A DNA stretch of 14,203 bases. It comes from Deltaproteobacteria bacterium. GTDB lineage: Bacteria > Desulfobacterota_B > Binatia > Bin18. The position numbers and the translations under genes are program-made. Shown one piece after another: positions 1 through 6,482 of the stretch (its first letter is position 1; every line of letters starts with the position of its first letter). Under the pieces are notes generated by a model. It was not told the origin of the DNA. It saw only the letters and a program-made list of their open reading frames with translations, and did not search any database. Location: positions 1 to 14,203 of the forward strand of contig JAAXHF010000665.1 in NCBI GenBank assembly GCA_012271025.1, given 5' to 3'.

Positions 1-605
1 CTGCGCACCTCTTCATAGCCCGGCACCAGGCAGTTCGCCCCCCGCGCATACTCGGCACTGACCCCGGTATACTCGAATTCTCGATCAAGCTTCCCGTGCT
101 CGCTGCGTGACCAGGCCACCATCGGCATCACATAATCGTCCTGCCCGGGTCGCCACAGCATATTCCAGATGACCTTGACCGCAATCTGCGGGTCATCCGG
201 GGCAATGTCCGGGAACGGGAACCCGCCGCCCTTGAAATCGACCAACACGCCTTGCTCATCCAGGAAGTAGCCGGGCACGACGTTTTGGCCCCACTCGGGC
301 GGAGGTGGATACTCACCCGTTTCGGTAATGGCCATCTCCATATCGTCAAAGAAATAGTACTCCCAGGCCGACTGGGGGATGAACGGCTCGAGCGCTTCAC
401 GGTCTTGCAGCCCCAGGGTCTGGCCGGGCTCGAACGTCGGCGGGGCTTCGCGGTAGTGTTCGAGCCAGTTCACCATCGCCTGATAGCTCTGATCTTCGGC
501 GGCGCGGGCCGGATTGGGTGCCGCCCAATTTCCTACCAGGATGAGAGCGGCGAAGAGACAGACCAACTGCGTGACGGGTCGGCGGCGTCTTCGTATTTTG
601 CGCAT
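1..605 (-). CDS. DUF1329 family secreted protein, C-terminus cut by the window edge
   Basis: The reading frame is open from an ATG at 605-603 to the left edge, giving 201 visible residues. A strong GAGGAGG ribosome binding site lies about 5 bases upstream of the ATG. The N-terminus is a Sec-type signal peptide: a basic stretch (KIRRRRR), a hydrophobic core (LVCLFAALILVG, about residues 14-25) and an AxA-like site (ARA/AED, about residue 36). Further on, motifs resemble DUF1329: WEYYFFDDMEM, then GGGFPFP followed by VIWNMLWRPG. DUF1329 proteins are usually about 400-450 residues, so about half is missing. The family has no firmly established function. It is often found near RND/MMPL exporters in lipid, sterol or aromatic catabolism loci, and such an exporter lies at 8888-11386. 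A periplasmic or outer-membrane role is inferred from the signal peptide. Family call fairly sure, function unknown. Confidence 0.75.
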   Translation of the reverse strand, partial: MRKIRRRRRPVTQLVCLFAALILVGNWAAPNPARAAEDQSYQAMVNWLEHYREAPPTFEPGQTLGLQDREALEPFIPQSAWEYYFFDDMEMAITETGEYPPPPEWGQNVVPGYFLDEQGVLVDFKGGGFPFPDIAPDDPQIAVKVIWNMLWRPGQDDYVMPMVAWSRSEHGKLDREFEYTGVSAEYARGANCLVPGYEEVR

Positions 606-901
606 GCGTTCCTCCTCGTGCAAAACACCCGGCAATGGTCGGCAGCATAACAAGCCGGCAGGAGAAAGCATAGGCCGCTTTGATTCGGAGCGGGTGGGAA
701 CGCGGAATTGACGGAATACTACCCATCGGAATGGAATGTCCCCTCAGAAGCACCAGCACCAATGAAAAACGCTTTCGTCTTTCAGTCCGGTATGAGGCAA
801 CTAAATACTACCCGTTTCTCAGCCGACCAGCTTGAGCTGACCTCCGTACGCTGCCGTATGCGTGCCGGTTAGGCAAAGACCTAGCCTCAGTGAGACAGCC
901 T
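606..901. other. Intergenic stretch of about 300 bases, no gene recognised
   Basis: This lies between the DUF1640-like gene and the DUF1329 gene, both on the minus strand, so it should hold the DUF1329 promoter. Short ORFs here lack a ribosome binding site or family resemblance. The only structure noticed is a small interrupted palindrome at 828-839 (CAGCT, TG, AGCTG). I could not pick a convincing -35/-10 pair. Confidence 0.5.
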
Positions 902-1129
902 CTACACGAGCCCGAACAAGCGAGCAGTCACGGCCAGGATGAGCGCGGGCTGCAAGCCGACCACCCATTTGAGGGCAGTCAGGTCAGCCCGAAGCAGAGC
1001 AATGTCCGCTTTGGTGGCAACCTGTTCATCGGTGCGACTGATGGCCGCTACGATGGCTTCAGCCTGCGCGGCGTCGAACCCGGCGGCTTCCAGGGCTTGA
1101 ACAGTGGCGTGTGTATCGAGGGTGTACAT
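902..1129 (-). CDS. DUF1640/CCDC90-like small coiled-coil membrane protein
   Basis: This is a 75-residue protein starting at ATG 1129-1127 with a GGGAG ribosome binding site 8 bases upstream (1138-1142). It resembles prokaryotic CCDC90/DUF1640 proteins, relatives of the mitochondrial MCUR1/CCDC90 family. A short head follows the start (DTHATVQALEAAGF, about residues 5-18, then AQAEAIV). A neck/stalk comes next (ATKADIALLRADL, about 38-50), and then one C-terminal membrane segment (about 54-75). The family is described as head-neck-stalk-anchor trimers; the bacterial function is not known. Here the stalk is nearly absent, so the protein is close to minimal size. It sits just after the terminator of the luciferase-like gene, so it is probably expressed on its own. 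Family call fairly sure from the ATKADI-type neck and overall architecture. Confidence 0.72.
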   Translation of the reverse strand: MYTLDTHATVQALEAAGFDAAQAEAIVAAISRTDEQVATKADIALLRADLTALKWVVGLQPALILAVTARLFGLV

Positions 1130-1144
1130 GGTGTCTTCTCCCTA

Positions 1145-1185
1145 ACAAAACAAGAGCCTGCGTGGAAGGCTCCACACAGGCTCTT
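1145..1185 (-). terminator. Intrinsic terminator of the luciferase-like oxidoreductase gene
   Basis: A 14-bp stem (arms 1152-1165 and 1172-1185) encloses a 6-base loop. The single non-Watson-Crick position is a U-G wobble in minus-strand RNA but a C-A mismatch in plus-strand RNA. On the minus strand the stem is followed by GTTTTGTT. Both points say it works on minus-strand transcripts, ending the gene at 1211-2560. It lies directly before the ribosome binding site of the DUF1640-like gene, so attenuation of that gene is also possible. Confidence 0.8.
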
Positions 1186-1210
1186 CATTATCTCGCTGTT
1201 AGAGGAAGAC

Positions 1211-2560
1211 TTAGGCCGCCATCAGCTCGGCCAGGGCCTGCGGGTCGCTGACCGGGGCCGGTTCGCCGCCGTTCAGCGCGACCGAGCCGGGGGCTCGCTC
1301 ATACGGGCTGACCAGACCGAGCGATTTGCCGTGCTCGCGCATGGCCGGAATAACGTCGCGGTTGATCAGCTCCAGGCAACGCTTGCGGTCCTTGGCCGGA
1401 ACCGGACCGTCGAGCCAGAAGGAGAAGATGCCGGGCCGCAGGATGTCCTGAATCTTCTTGAGCTTGGGAATCACGTTGTCCGGCGTGCCGGCGATCATGA
1501 CCATGTCTTTGAGCACATCGGGATAGCCGCTGTAGATGATGTCCTTGACCCCTTCGACCTCTTCGTCGGTCTTCTCAAAGCCCTCGCCGTACAGCGGCTT
1601 GGCAGCCGCGTTGACACCGAAATTGCTCTGGGCCAGACGCCGGGTCGCCGCCTTTGAGTTATAGCCCGGCGGGAACATCCATTCCGGGCGGGCAAAATGG
1701 GCAAACGCCCCGCCGTACAGAATGCGCTTGCCCATTTCCTCGGCCTTCTCCTGGGTGTCGGCCACCATCACCGGCTGCAGATAGCCGAAGTTCTCGGGTC
1801 CGGCCTGGTAGCCCTCGCGGGCCGCCGCCTTGGCGTAGAAGTCCCACAGCTCCAGGGTCGGCTCCAGGCGGGTGGCCAGCGCCACATACGGGTAACGCCG
1901 CTTGGCACACCAGAAAACCGTGTCGGGGCTGATCAGGCCGGGAATCCACATCTGCGGGTGGGGCTGCTGATACGGCAGCACCCAGGGGTTCACATGCCGG
2001 AAGTGGAAGTGCTTGCCCTCGTAGCGGAACGGACCGGGTGTCGTCCAGGCTTTGAGAATGAAGTCGATGCCTTCCTCGAAGTACTCGCGGTTGAGGGCCG
2101 GGTTGGCGTTGTTGGCCAGCTGCTCGGAGCCGGCGCCGCGCACCCAGCCGGTCACCATGCGGCCCTCTGACACGAGGTCGATCATGGCCAGCTCTTCGGC
2201 CAGACGCAAGGCGTTGGACACGGTCGGCACGGGGTTGCCGAGCAGGGCGATTTTGACCCGCTTGGTAGCCTTGGCCAGAATGGAGGCCTCAACGTCCATG
2301 ACCGCCCCCAGGCAGAACGGCGTACCGTGGTGCTCGTTCAGCATCACGCCGTCGAAATTCAGCAGCTCTTGATCGGTATAAATCTTCTCGTCCAGGTACT
2401 GGTTCAAGAGCCGGGCGCCATGCTTGGGGTCGAACAGGCGGTTGGGCGCGCCAAAAAAGCTCCGGCGGCGGACGATGTCGGTTTCCAGTTCGTTATACCT
2501 GGCCAGATCCTCTTCGGGATCGTAATGATAGGCCCGCTCAGTAAACCACATGAAATGCAT
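1211..2560 (-). CDS. Luciferase-like (LLM class) flavin-dependent oxidoreductase
   Basis: This 449-residue protein has the bacterial luciferase-like fold, an FMN-dependent TIM barrel (PF00296). Visible hallmarks are FDGVMLNEHH (about residues 69-78), LLGNPVPTVSNALRLAEELAMIDL starting near residue 106 (given as two runs: LLGNPVPTVSNALRL and AEELAMIDL), and SEGRMVTGWVRG (131-142). Such enzymes use reduced flavin from a separate reductase to oxygenate or oxidise organic substrates; the substrate cannot be read from sequence. It is longer than the usual 330-380 residues, with extra sequence around residues 25-65 and a C-terminal tail. The start at 2560 has GAGGAGG about 7 bases upstream; the next in-frame Met (residue 4) is less well placed. 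It lies downstream of the Rieske and 111-aa genes on the same strand and ends at a strong terminator. No flavin reductase is seen. Family call very sure. Confidence 0.92.
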   Translation of the reverse strand: MHFMWFTERAYHYDPEEDLARYNELETDIVRRRSFFGAPNRLFDPKHGARLLNQYLDEKIYTDQELLNFDGVMLNEHHGTPFCLGAVMDVEASILAKATKRVKIALLGNPVPTVSNALRLAEELAMIDLVSEGRMVTGWVRGAGSEQLANNANPALNREYFEEGIDFILKAWTTPGPFRYEGKHFHFRHVNPWVLPYQQPHPQMWIPGLISPDTVFWCAKRRYPYVALATRLEPTLELWDFYAKAAAREGYQAGPENFGYLQPVMVADTQEKAEEMGKRILYGGAFAHFARPEWMFPPGYNSKAATRRLAQSNFGVNAAAKPLYGEGFEKTDEEVEGVKDIIYSGYPDVLKDMVMIAGTPDNVIPKLKKIQDILRPGIFSFWLDGPVPAKDRKRCLELINRDVIPAMREHGKSLGLVSPYERAPGSVALNGGEPAPVSDPQALAELMAA

Positions 2561-2631
2561 ACGCTGTCCTCCTCATTGCAGCTTCTCCCAGCCCTTGGGA
2601 GGCCGGGACATCTTTTCTCTACTATCTTCAG

Positions 2632-2658
2632 CGCCGCCTCAATAAAAGAGGGGCGGCG
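2632..2658 (-). terminator. GC-rich hairpin after the 111-aa gene, possible weak terminator
   Basis: Arms CGCCGCCTC (2632-2640) and GAGGGGCGGCG (2648-2658) pair with a 2-base bulge around a 7-base AT-rich loop. It lies just after the stop of the 111-aa gene and about 70 bases before the luciferase-like gene. No T-run follows on the minus strand, so it could be a weak or Rho-assisted terminator or an mRNA-stability hairpin rather than a full stop. Confidence 0.4.
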
Positions 2659-2662
2659 TGCC

Positions 2663-2998
2663 TCAGCTGATGCCGCGCCGGGCTGGGGTCACCCGGCCGA
2701 TGTCGTAGCCGTCCACCACCTGGGGCTGGCCGAACTGTTCGATAGCCGGCGCGACCTCGGCCAGAGACAGGGCCAGCAGGAACAGCCGCTGAGCCTCAGG
2801 GGGTAGATCATCCGGCGGAAACTGCGCCAGGTAGGCGAAGACGGCATCCATGCGGGCCAGCAGCGCGTCATAAAACGCCTGCAACTCGTCCTGGCTGCTG
2901 GCCTGACGCTTGTCGCTACGCTCCTTCTCGGTTGCCAGGCACCAGGCCAGCCACGGCTCCAGATCGCGGAACGCCTCGGGCAGACCGGGCTCAGGCAT
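2663..2998 (-). CDS. Conserved-looking 111-aa protein coupled to the Rieske subunit
   Basis: This is a 111-residue, probably all-helical soluble protein with no signal peptide or membrane segment. I recognise no named domain. Notable segments are LEPWLAWCLATEKER, then a helix with FYDALLARMDAVFAYLAQFP, then LFLLALSLAEVAPAIEQFG and PQVVDGYD. Its ATG lies inside the end of the Rieske gene: the last 8 bases of that gene, ATGCCTGA, contain both this start and the Rieske stop TGA, which is typical of translational coupling. An AGAGG-like ribosome binding site lies about 6 bases upstream. I have an impression of similar small proteins next to other stand-alone Rieske oxygenases but cannot verify it here. 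It is not a standard beta subunit, which is usually about 160-190 residues with an NTF2-like fold. Accessory or assembly protein for the oxygenase is inference. Confidence 0.75.
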   Translation of the reverse strand: MPEPGLPEAFRDLEPWLAWCLATEKERSDKRQASSQDELQAFYDALLARMDAVFAYLAQFPPDDLPPEAQRLFLLALSLAEVAPAIEQFGQPQVVDGYDIGRVTPARRGIS

Positions 2999-4271
2999 GG
3001 GCGGCCTCTTTTCCGGTGCCGGCCGAGACGGACTGGCCGGCGATCATCTGCTCAACCACCCGGTGACTGTGGCGCACCAGGATTTCCTCATCCTGGAGGT
3101 AGAATTCCTTTTTGGCGCCCGAGTCCAGCATACGCTGGGTTTCCTCCAGGGTCCGGCCGTCCTCCAGGATGATATCGCGGAAGAGGACGTGGCCGTACTC
3201 CTGCATGAAACGCTGGCCCACGGTCTGGGCTTTGGGGAAATACTGGGTCGAGTGCCAGATCGTCCGATCCACCGCGATGGGCCAGAAGTTATGGGTGAAG
3301 TACGAACCCTCGGACACGTCAACAAAAAAGCACGGAAAGATGACGTTCAGATCCAGAGTCCAGTCTGTGTGACGCAGCGGGTTCACCCCGGACGGCAGGG
3401 CGTTCATGTCAAAATCCTTGCGGATCAGGAAAGTGCCGTGCCTGAAGGCCAGGGACGCCACCGGCGTCGGCTCAACGTCCGTATTGCCAAAGACCGAGGC
3501 GCTGCCGTGACGGGGATGGAGCCGGAAGTCCAGGGCGTGGGCGTAGGGATTGGCCTTGCTGGTGAAGGAGTCGGGGATGGAGCGGCGGTGCAGGAACCCG
3601 ACGTGGTAGATCTCCTGAAAGGCGTCCTTGACCAGCTTCCAGTTGGCCCGCACCTCGGTGGTCCACGACGCACTGGTGGCCGAAATCTCGCCAAACGGAT
3701 AGCCGTCCAGGCTGCTGCCCAACTCCCCTAGGTATTCGGCCAGGGTTTCCTGCGGCTGGGGAGCGACGTTGATGAAAATAAACCCCTGCCACACCTCGCA
3801 GGCGACCGGGGTCAGACCCAACTCGTCCTTTTGCAGCCCGAAGAAGTTCTGTTCGTCGGGCACGAATTTGAGCGCGCCGTCCAGGGCGTACGACCAGCCG
3901 TGAAATTTGCAGGTGAACAGCTGGCATGAGCCTCGGGCATCCCAGGCAATCTTATTGCCCCGGTGGGAGCACATATTGTGGAAGGCCCGGATGTCGCCCT
4001 GCTGATCCCGCACGACCAGGACCGAGGTCTGACACATGGCGATATCTTTCACAAAGTAGTCGCCCGGCTTGGCAAGCTGCTCGACCCGGCCCACGTTGAG
4101 CCAGACCTTCTTGAAGATATGCTCCCGTTCCAGCTCAAACTGCTCGGGTGAGGTGAAGACTGCGGCGGCGAGCGGTTCCCGGTCGAGATGCGGATACTTG
4201 TCGTGCCACTTCGCGCCGTTCGCCCCGCCGTTTGTCGTCGTCACCGAGCCGTTTGGTGCCGTGTTTGCCAT
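2991..4271 (-). CDS. Rieske non-heme iron oxygenase, alpha (catalytic) subunit
   Basis: This 426-residue aromatic-ring-hydroxylating-type oxygenase subunit has an N-terminal Rieske [2Fe-2S] domain and a C-terminal mononuclear-iron domain. The cluster ligands are C101, H103, C121 and H124 (CxH, 17 residues, CxxH). The iron site is in the motif QEIYHVGFLH, with H223 and H228 as ligands and an acidic residue near LEDG (D371 likely) as the third. The residue three before the first His, which bridges the two centres, is Glu (E220) rather than the Asp of naphthalene dioxygenase; Glu occurs here in many Rieske oxygenases. The frame extends to a TTG at 4304, but the ATG at 4271 has AAGGAGG six bases upstream, so I start there. 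No ferredoxin, reductase or classical beta subunit follows; the overlapping 111-aa gene does. Substrate unknown: aromatic, terpenoid or N-/O-demethylation all possible. Confidence 0.95.
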   Translation of the reverse strand: MANTAPNGSVTTTNGGANGAKWHDKYPHLDREPLAAAVFTSPEQFELEREHIFKKVWLNVGRVEQLAKPGDYFVKDIAMCQTSVLVVRDQQGDIRAFHNMCSHRGNKIAWDARGSCQLFTCKFHGWSYALDGALKFVPDEQNFFGLQKDELGLTPVACEVWQGFIFINVAPQPQETLAEYLGELGSSLDGYPFGEISATSASWTTEVRANWKLVKDAFQEIYHVGFLHRRSIPDSFTSKANPYAHALDFRLHPRHGSASVFGNTDVEPTPVASLAFRHGTFLIRKDFDMNALPSGVNPLRHTDWTLDLNVIFPCFFVDVSEGSYFTHNFWPIAVDRTIWHSTQYFPKAQTVGQRFMQEYGHVLFRDIILEDGRTLEETQRMLDSGAKKEFYLQDEEILVRHSHRVVEQMIAGQSVSAGTGKEAAHA

Positions 4272-4417
4272 GCTCTGCCTCCTTGCGTTCCGCTTGCTCA
4301 TCAAGATAGCGGCCTACTATACGCCAAACCTCCGACCAAGAAAACTCCGCAGGGCTAGGCGCACGCCTGAGCCGGATGGTATACAGACTGAACCCGGTCG
4401 GAGGAAAGGACACAGCT
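4272..4417. promoter_or_regulatory. Divergent promoter region between Rieske and flavin monooxygenase genes
   Basis: These 146 bases separate two divergent genes and must carry both promoters. On the minus strand TATAGT (4316-4321 read in reverse) is a fair -10 match for the Rieske gene, but the -35 at a 17-base spacing is poor. A small interrupted palindrome, AGGCG-CA-CGCCT, lies at 4357-4368 and could be an operator half-site pair. Ribosome binding sites are AAGGAGG at 4278-4284 (minus, 6 bases from the ATG) and GGAGGAAAGGA at 4400-4410 (plus, 7 bases from the ATG). These two sites decide the starts of both genes. Confidence 0.5.
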
Positions 4418-5611
4418 ATGTCAGCACGCGAGCCTCAGAGTCCCCAGTCGCCCTCCACCACCGGTCCCGAGTTGGTCAAACGCGCCCGTGCCCTGATACC
4501 CCTGCTGGCCGAACATGCCGCCGAGGCCGAACGGCTACGCAAGCCGGTCGATAGCGTCATCAAGGCTCTGGAAGAGGCCGAAGTCTACAAGCTGATGGTG
4601 CCCAAATGCTACGGCGGACTGGAACTCGATATGGATACCTTTTTCGAGGTCGGGGTGGCCCTGGGCGAGGGCGATGCCTCGACCGCCTGGGTGTCCAATT
4701 TTTACATCGAGCACAACTGGATCTTCAGCCAGTTTCCCGAGCCGTTTCAAAAAGAGCTGTTTGCCTCGCGCAGCTACGTGCTGGCCCCAGCCATGATCTC
4801 GCCGACCGCCACTGTCCGTCCCGAAAAGGGCGGCTTTCGGATTAACGGCCGCTGGCAATGGGGAACGGGCGTGATGCACGGGGACTGGGTGATCCCGGGC
4901 GCGACTGAGATCAGGCCCGACGGCAGACCCGAGCCGCGCTGGTTCGCCCTGCCGATTTCCGAGGTCCGCGTCGAAGACACCTGGTACGTTGACGGCATGA
5001 TCGCCACCGGCAGCAACGACGTGGTTATTGATGACGTTTTCATCCCCGAGGAGCGGGCGGTGTCGATGCGGGAGATGATGAGCGGCCACGGGCCTGGCTC
5101 ACGCCTCCACGCCGGTCCGCTGTACCGGACGCCGATGATGCCGGTCCTGACCCTGGCCGCTACCATGCCGGCTCTGGGCCAGGCAAAAACGGCGCTGCGG
5201 CTGTTTCGAGACCGGCTGACCGAGCGGGTGCTGCTTGACGCCAGCAAACAGCTTGATCGGTCGGCCTCACGGATGCGGCTGGCCCGTGCCGAAACCGAGG
5301 TGTGTCAAACCGAACTGCTGCTGCGGCACCTGGTTGACGACGTGTGCGCCAAGCGCAACACGGCCACGCTCGAAGACCGGGCTCGCTGGGCTACCCAACT
5401 GGCCATGTCCGTTCAGCAGTGTAAAAAAGTCGTCCAGGACATTGTCGAGGCCAGCGGCGCGCACGCCCATTTTCAGGACAGTCCGCTCCAGCGCACGCAG
5501 CGCGACCTGAACACTCTGGCGTGTCACTTTGTCTTTGACCTTGACGGCAAGCTGGAATCCTACGGGCGGCTGTTGTTGGGCCAGAAGTTGCCGGGCGGCG
5601 CGCTGTTTTAA
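4418..5611 (+). CDS. Acyl-CoA dehydrogenase-fold flavin monooxygenase (HsaA/HpaH-like)
   Basis: This 397-residue protein has the acyl-CoA dehydrogenase fold. Its signatures fit the two-component group D flavin monooxygenases (as in HsaA and 4-hydroxyphenylacetate hydroxylase) better than true dehydrogenases. GRWQWGTGVMHGDWVIPGA (144-162) matches the G-x-W-x-(F/W)-x-(S/T)-G region. GSNDVVIDDVFIPEE (198-212) follows. The C-terminal part ASGAHAHF...SPLQRTQRDLNTLACH (about 345-370) is HsaA-like. Such enzymes hydroxylate phenols or related rings with reduced flavin from a partner reductase, which is absent here; a true acyl-CoA dehydrogenase is the alternative. An in-frame ATG at 4376 exists, but the ATG at 4418 has GGAGGAAAGGA 7 bases upstream and gives a normal N-terminus. 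It is transcribed divergently from the Rieske gene, so shared control is plausible, and it ends 11 bases from the convergent HNH gene. Confidence 0.88.
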   Translation: MSAREPQSPQSPSTTGPELVKRARALIPLLAEHAAEAERLRKPVDSVIKALEEAEVYKLMVPKCYGGLELDMDTFFEVGVALGEGDASTAWVSNFYIEHNWIFSQFPEPFQKELFASRSYVLAPAMISPTATVRPEKGGFRINGRWQWGTGVMHGDWVIPGATEIRPDGRPEPRWFALPISEVRVEDTWYVDGMIATGSNDVVIDDVFIPEERAVSMREMMSGHGPGSRLHAGPLYRTPMMPVLTLAATMPALGQAKTALRLFRDRLTERVLLDASKQLDRSASRMRLARAETEVCQTELLLRHLVDDVCAKRNTATLEDRARWATQLAMSVQQCKKVVQDIVEASGAHAHFQDSPLQRTQRDLNTLACHFVFDLDGKLESYGRLLLGQKLPGGALF

Positions 5612-5622
5612 CGCACCAGCAT

Positions 5623-6024
5623 CTATTCGATCTCACCGTTTTCAATAAGCCTTTCCCGAAGCTCGATGCGTTCGGGGGCGTTCATGACCAGCACCCGCAC
5701 GGTTGTTCTGCCGATAGAAGTGCGTCCGACAATGAATGCCCCTTCACGGACAAAATGATCGGGCCACACCTGCTGACGAGGGTTGAACAACGCAACCATC
5801 TCACCGCTGTCTGGATCAATACCAGCCAGATTCGGTCCCTTATGGATATTGCAGTGGTAGCAGGCAAAGGCCAGATTCAGTGAGTCGTCGCTGCCGCCAT
5901 GCTTCTTCGGGATGATATGGTCAATGGTATAGAGAGCAAGCGGGGCATGCTCCTGCCGTAGTCCGCAATACTCACAGCGATTGCCGGCACGGTCACGCAC
6001 CGAGCGGCGCAAGCCCGTTTCCAT
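5623..6024 (-). CDS. HNH endonuclease, small stand-alone type
   Basis: This 133-residue protein has a clear HNH nuclease core: CEYC (zinc ligands C17, C20), TIDHIIPKKHGG (catalytic H36), N50 in the middle of the motif, and CYHCNIHKG (C55, C58, H61). The motif order and two CxxC knuckles fit zinc-stabilised HNH enzymes (HNH/HNH_5 type). The C-terminal 60 residues (FNPRQQVWPDHF, GRTTVRVLVMNAPERIELRERL) follow a pattern common in this stand-alone subfamily. The start ATG overlaps the stop of the upstream 93-aa gene by one base (TGATG) and has no good ribosome binding site of its own, so it is probably translated by coupling. It is not fused to a restriction, intein or intron-maturase domain. Biological role unknown: defence, mobile-element or repair nuclease all possible. 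Confidence 0.92.
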   Translation of the reverse strand: METGLRRSVRDRAGNRCEYCGLRQEHAPLALYTIDHIIPKKHGGSDDSLNLAFACYHCNIHKGPNLAGIDPDSGEMVALFNPRQQVWPDHFVREGAFIVGRTSIGRTTVRVLVMNAPERIELRERLIENGEIE

Positions 6025-6305
6025 CAGCCTACGGCTTGGGCTTGTAGCAAGCTGCGGGCTTTCGCCTGGAGCACGGCGAGGACATCGATGGCATGAACGT
6101 AGCTCTCATATTCCGCTCGCTCGTCCTCACTCAGCTCTCCCTCGGTGGATTTGTCGGCAAGCTCCTCCAGACGCGCCTGGACCACAGAGTCCGCACGCAG
6201 GTTCACGAGCTTCTCCGCCACCTCGGGAGTCAAGCAGTCGCCGAACGGCTCAAGGAGCCGATCCAGAAAATTCGTTGTTGCGTGCTCTGCCTGGTTCATA
6301 GTCAC
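6024..6305 (-). CDS. 93-aa helical protein, partner gene of the HNH nuclease
   Basis: This 93-residue protein of unknown function is rich in charged helices. Visible segments are FLDRLLEPFGDCLTPEVAEKL, split here as FLDRLLEPFG and CLTPEVAEKL, then LRADSVVQARLEELADKS (about 36-54), GELSEDERAEYESYV (about 56-70) and LAVLQAKARSLL at the end. No DNA-binding motif, signal peptide or membrane segment is evident. The frame begins with GTG at 6305, with GGAG 6 bases upstream, and an ATG two codons later (6299) is a possible alternative. Its stop overlaps the ATG of the HNH gene by one base. The tight coupling to a nuclease suggests a functional pair, such as regulator, antidote or specificity partner. 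That is inference. The 'LTPEVAEKLVNLRAD' pattern looks like a family found next to HNH genes elsewhere, from memory and unverified. Confidence 0.8.
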   Translation of the reverse strand: MTMNQAEHATTNFLDRLLEPFGDCLTPEVAEKLVNLRADSVVQARLEELADKSTEGELSEDERAEYESYVHAIDVLAVLQAKARSLLQAQAVG

Positions 6306-6482
6306 AGGTCTCTCCCGGGAATACCCTCGATCTCGTCTTCTCGCTTCGCTTCAGATTCCGAACGGGTCCACATACTCTATCCGAATACACGGGTATCCGG
6401 GCGGGCGAGTCTCCTGAGCGGAGCAGCTAGCCCCTACCGAGCATTTACGCTAAGACGGCCATGAAAAACAAGGAGACACGAC
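6306..6482. promoter_or_regulatory. Divergent promoter region: 93-aa/HNH unit and epoxide hydrolase
   Basis: These 177 bases separate divergent starts. The plus gene has AAGGAG at 6470-6475, 7 bases from its ATG. The minus gene has GGGAG within a perfect 8-bp palindrome TCCCGGGA (6313-6320). A small interrupted palindrome ATAC-ACGG-GTAT lies near 6390. I could not choose reliable -35/-10 boxes. Confidence 0.4.

Noticed and set aside
890..1657. 255-codon plus-strand ORF
   Set aside because: It is antisense to the DUF1640-like gene and the luciferase-like gene, lacks a ribosome binding site and resembles no family; long antisense frames are common in GC-rich coding DNA.
4272..4304. Upstream TTG/ATG starts for the Rieske gene
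   Set aside because: The AAGGAGG six bases before the ATG at 4271 is inside this extension and marks the internal ATG as the true start.
4376..4417. Upstream ATG start for the flavin monooxygenase
   Set aside because: No ribosome binding site precedes it, while GGAGGAAAGGA is correctly placed for the ATG at 4418.
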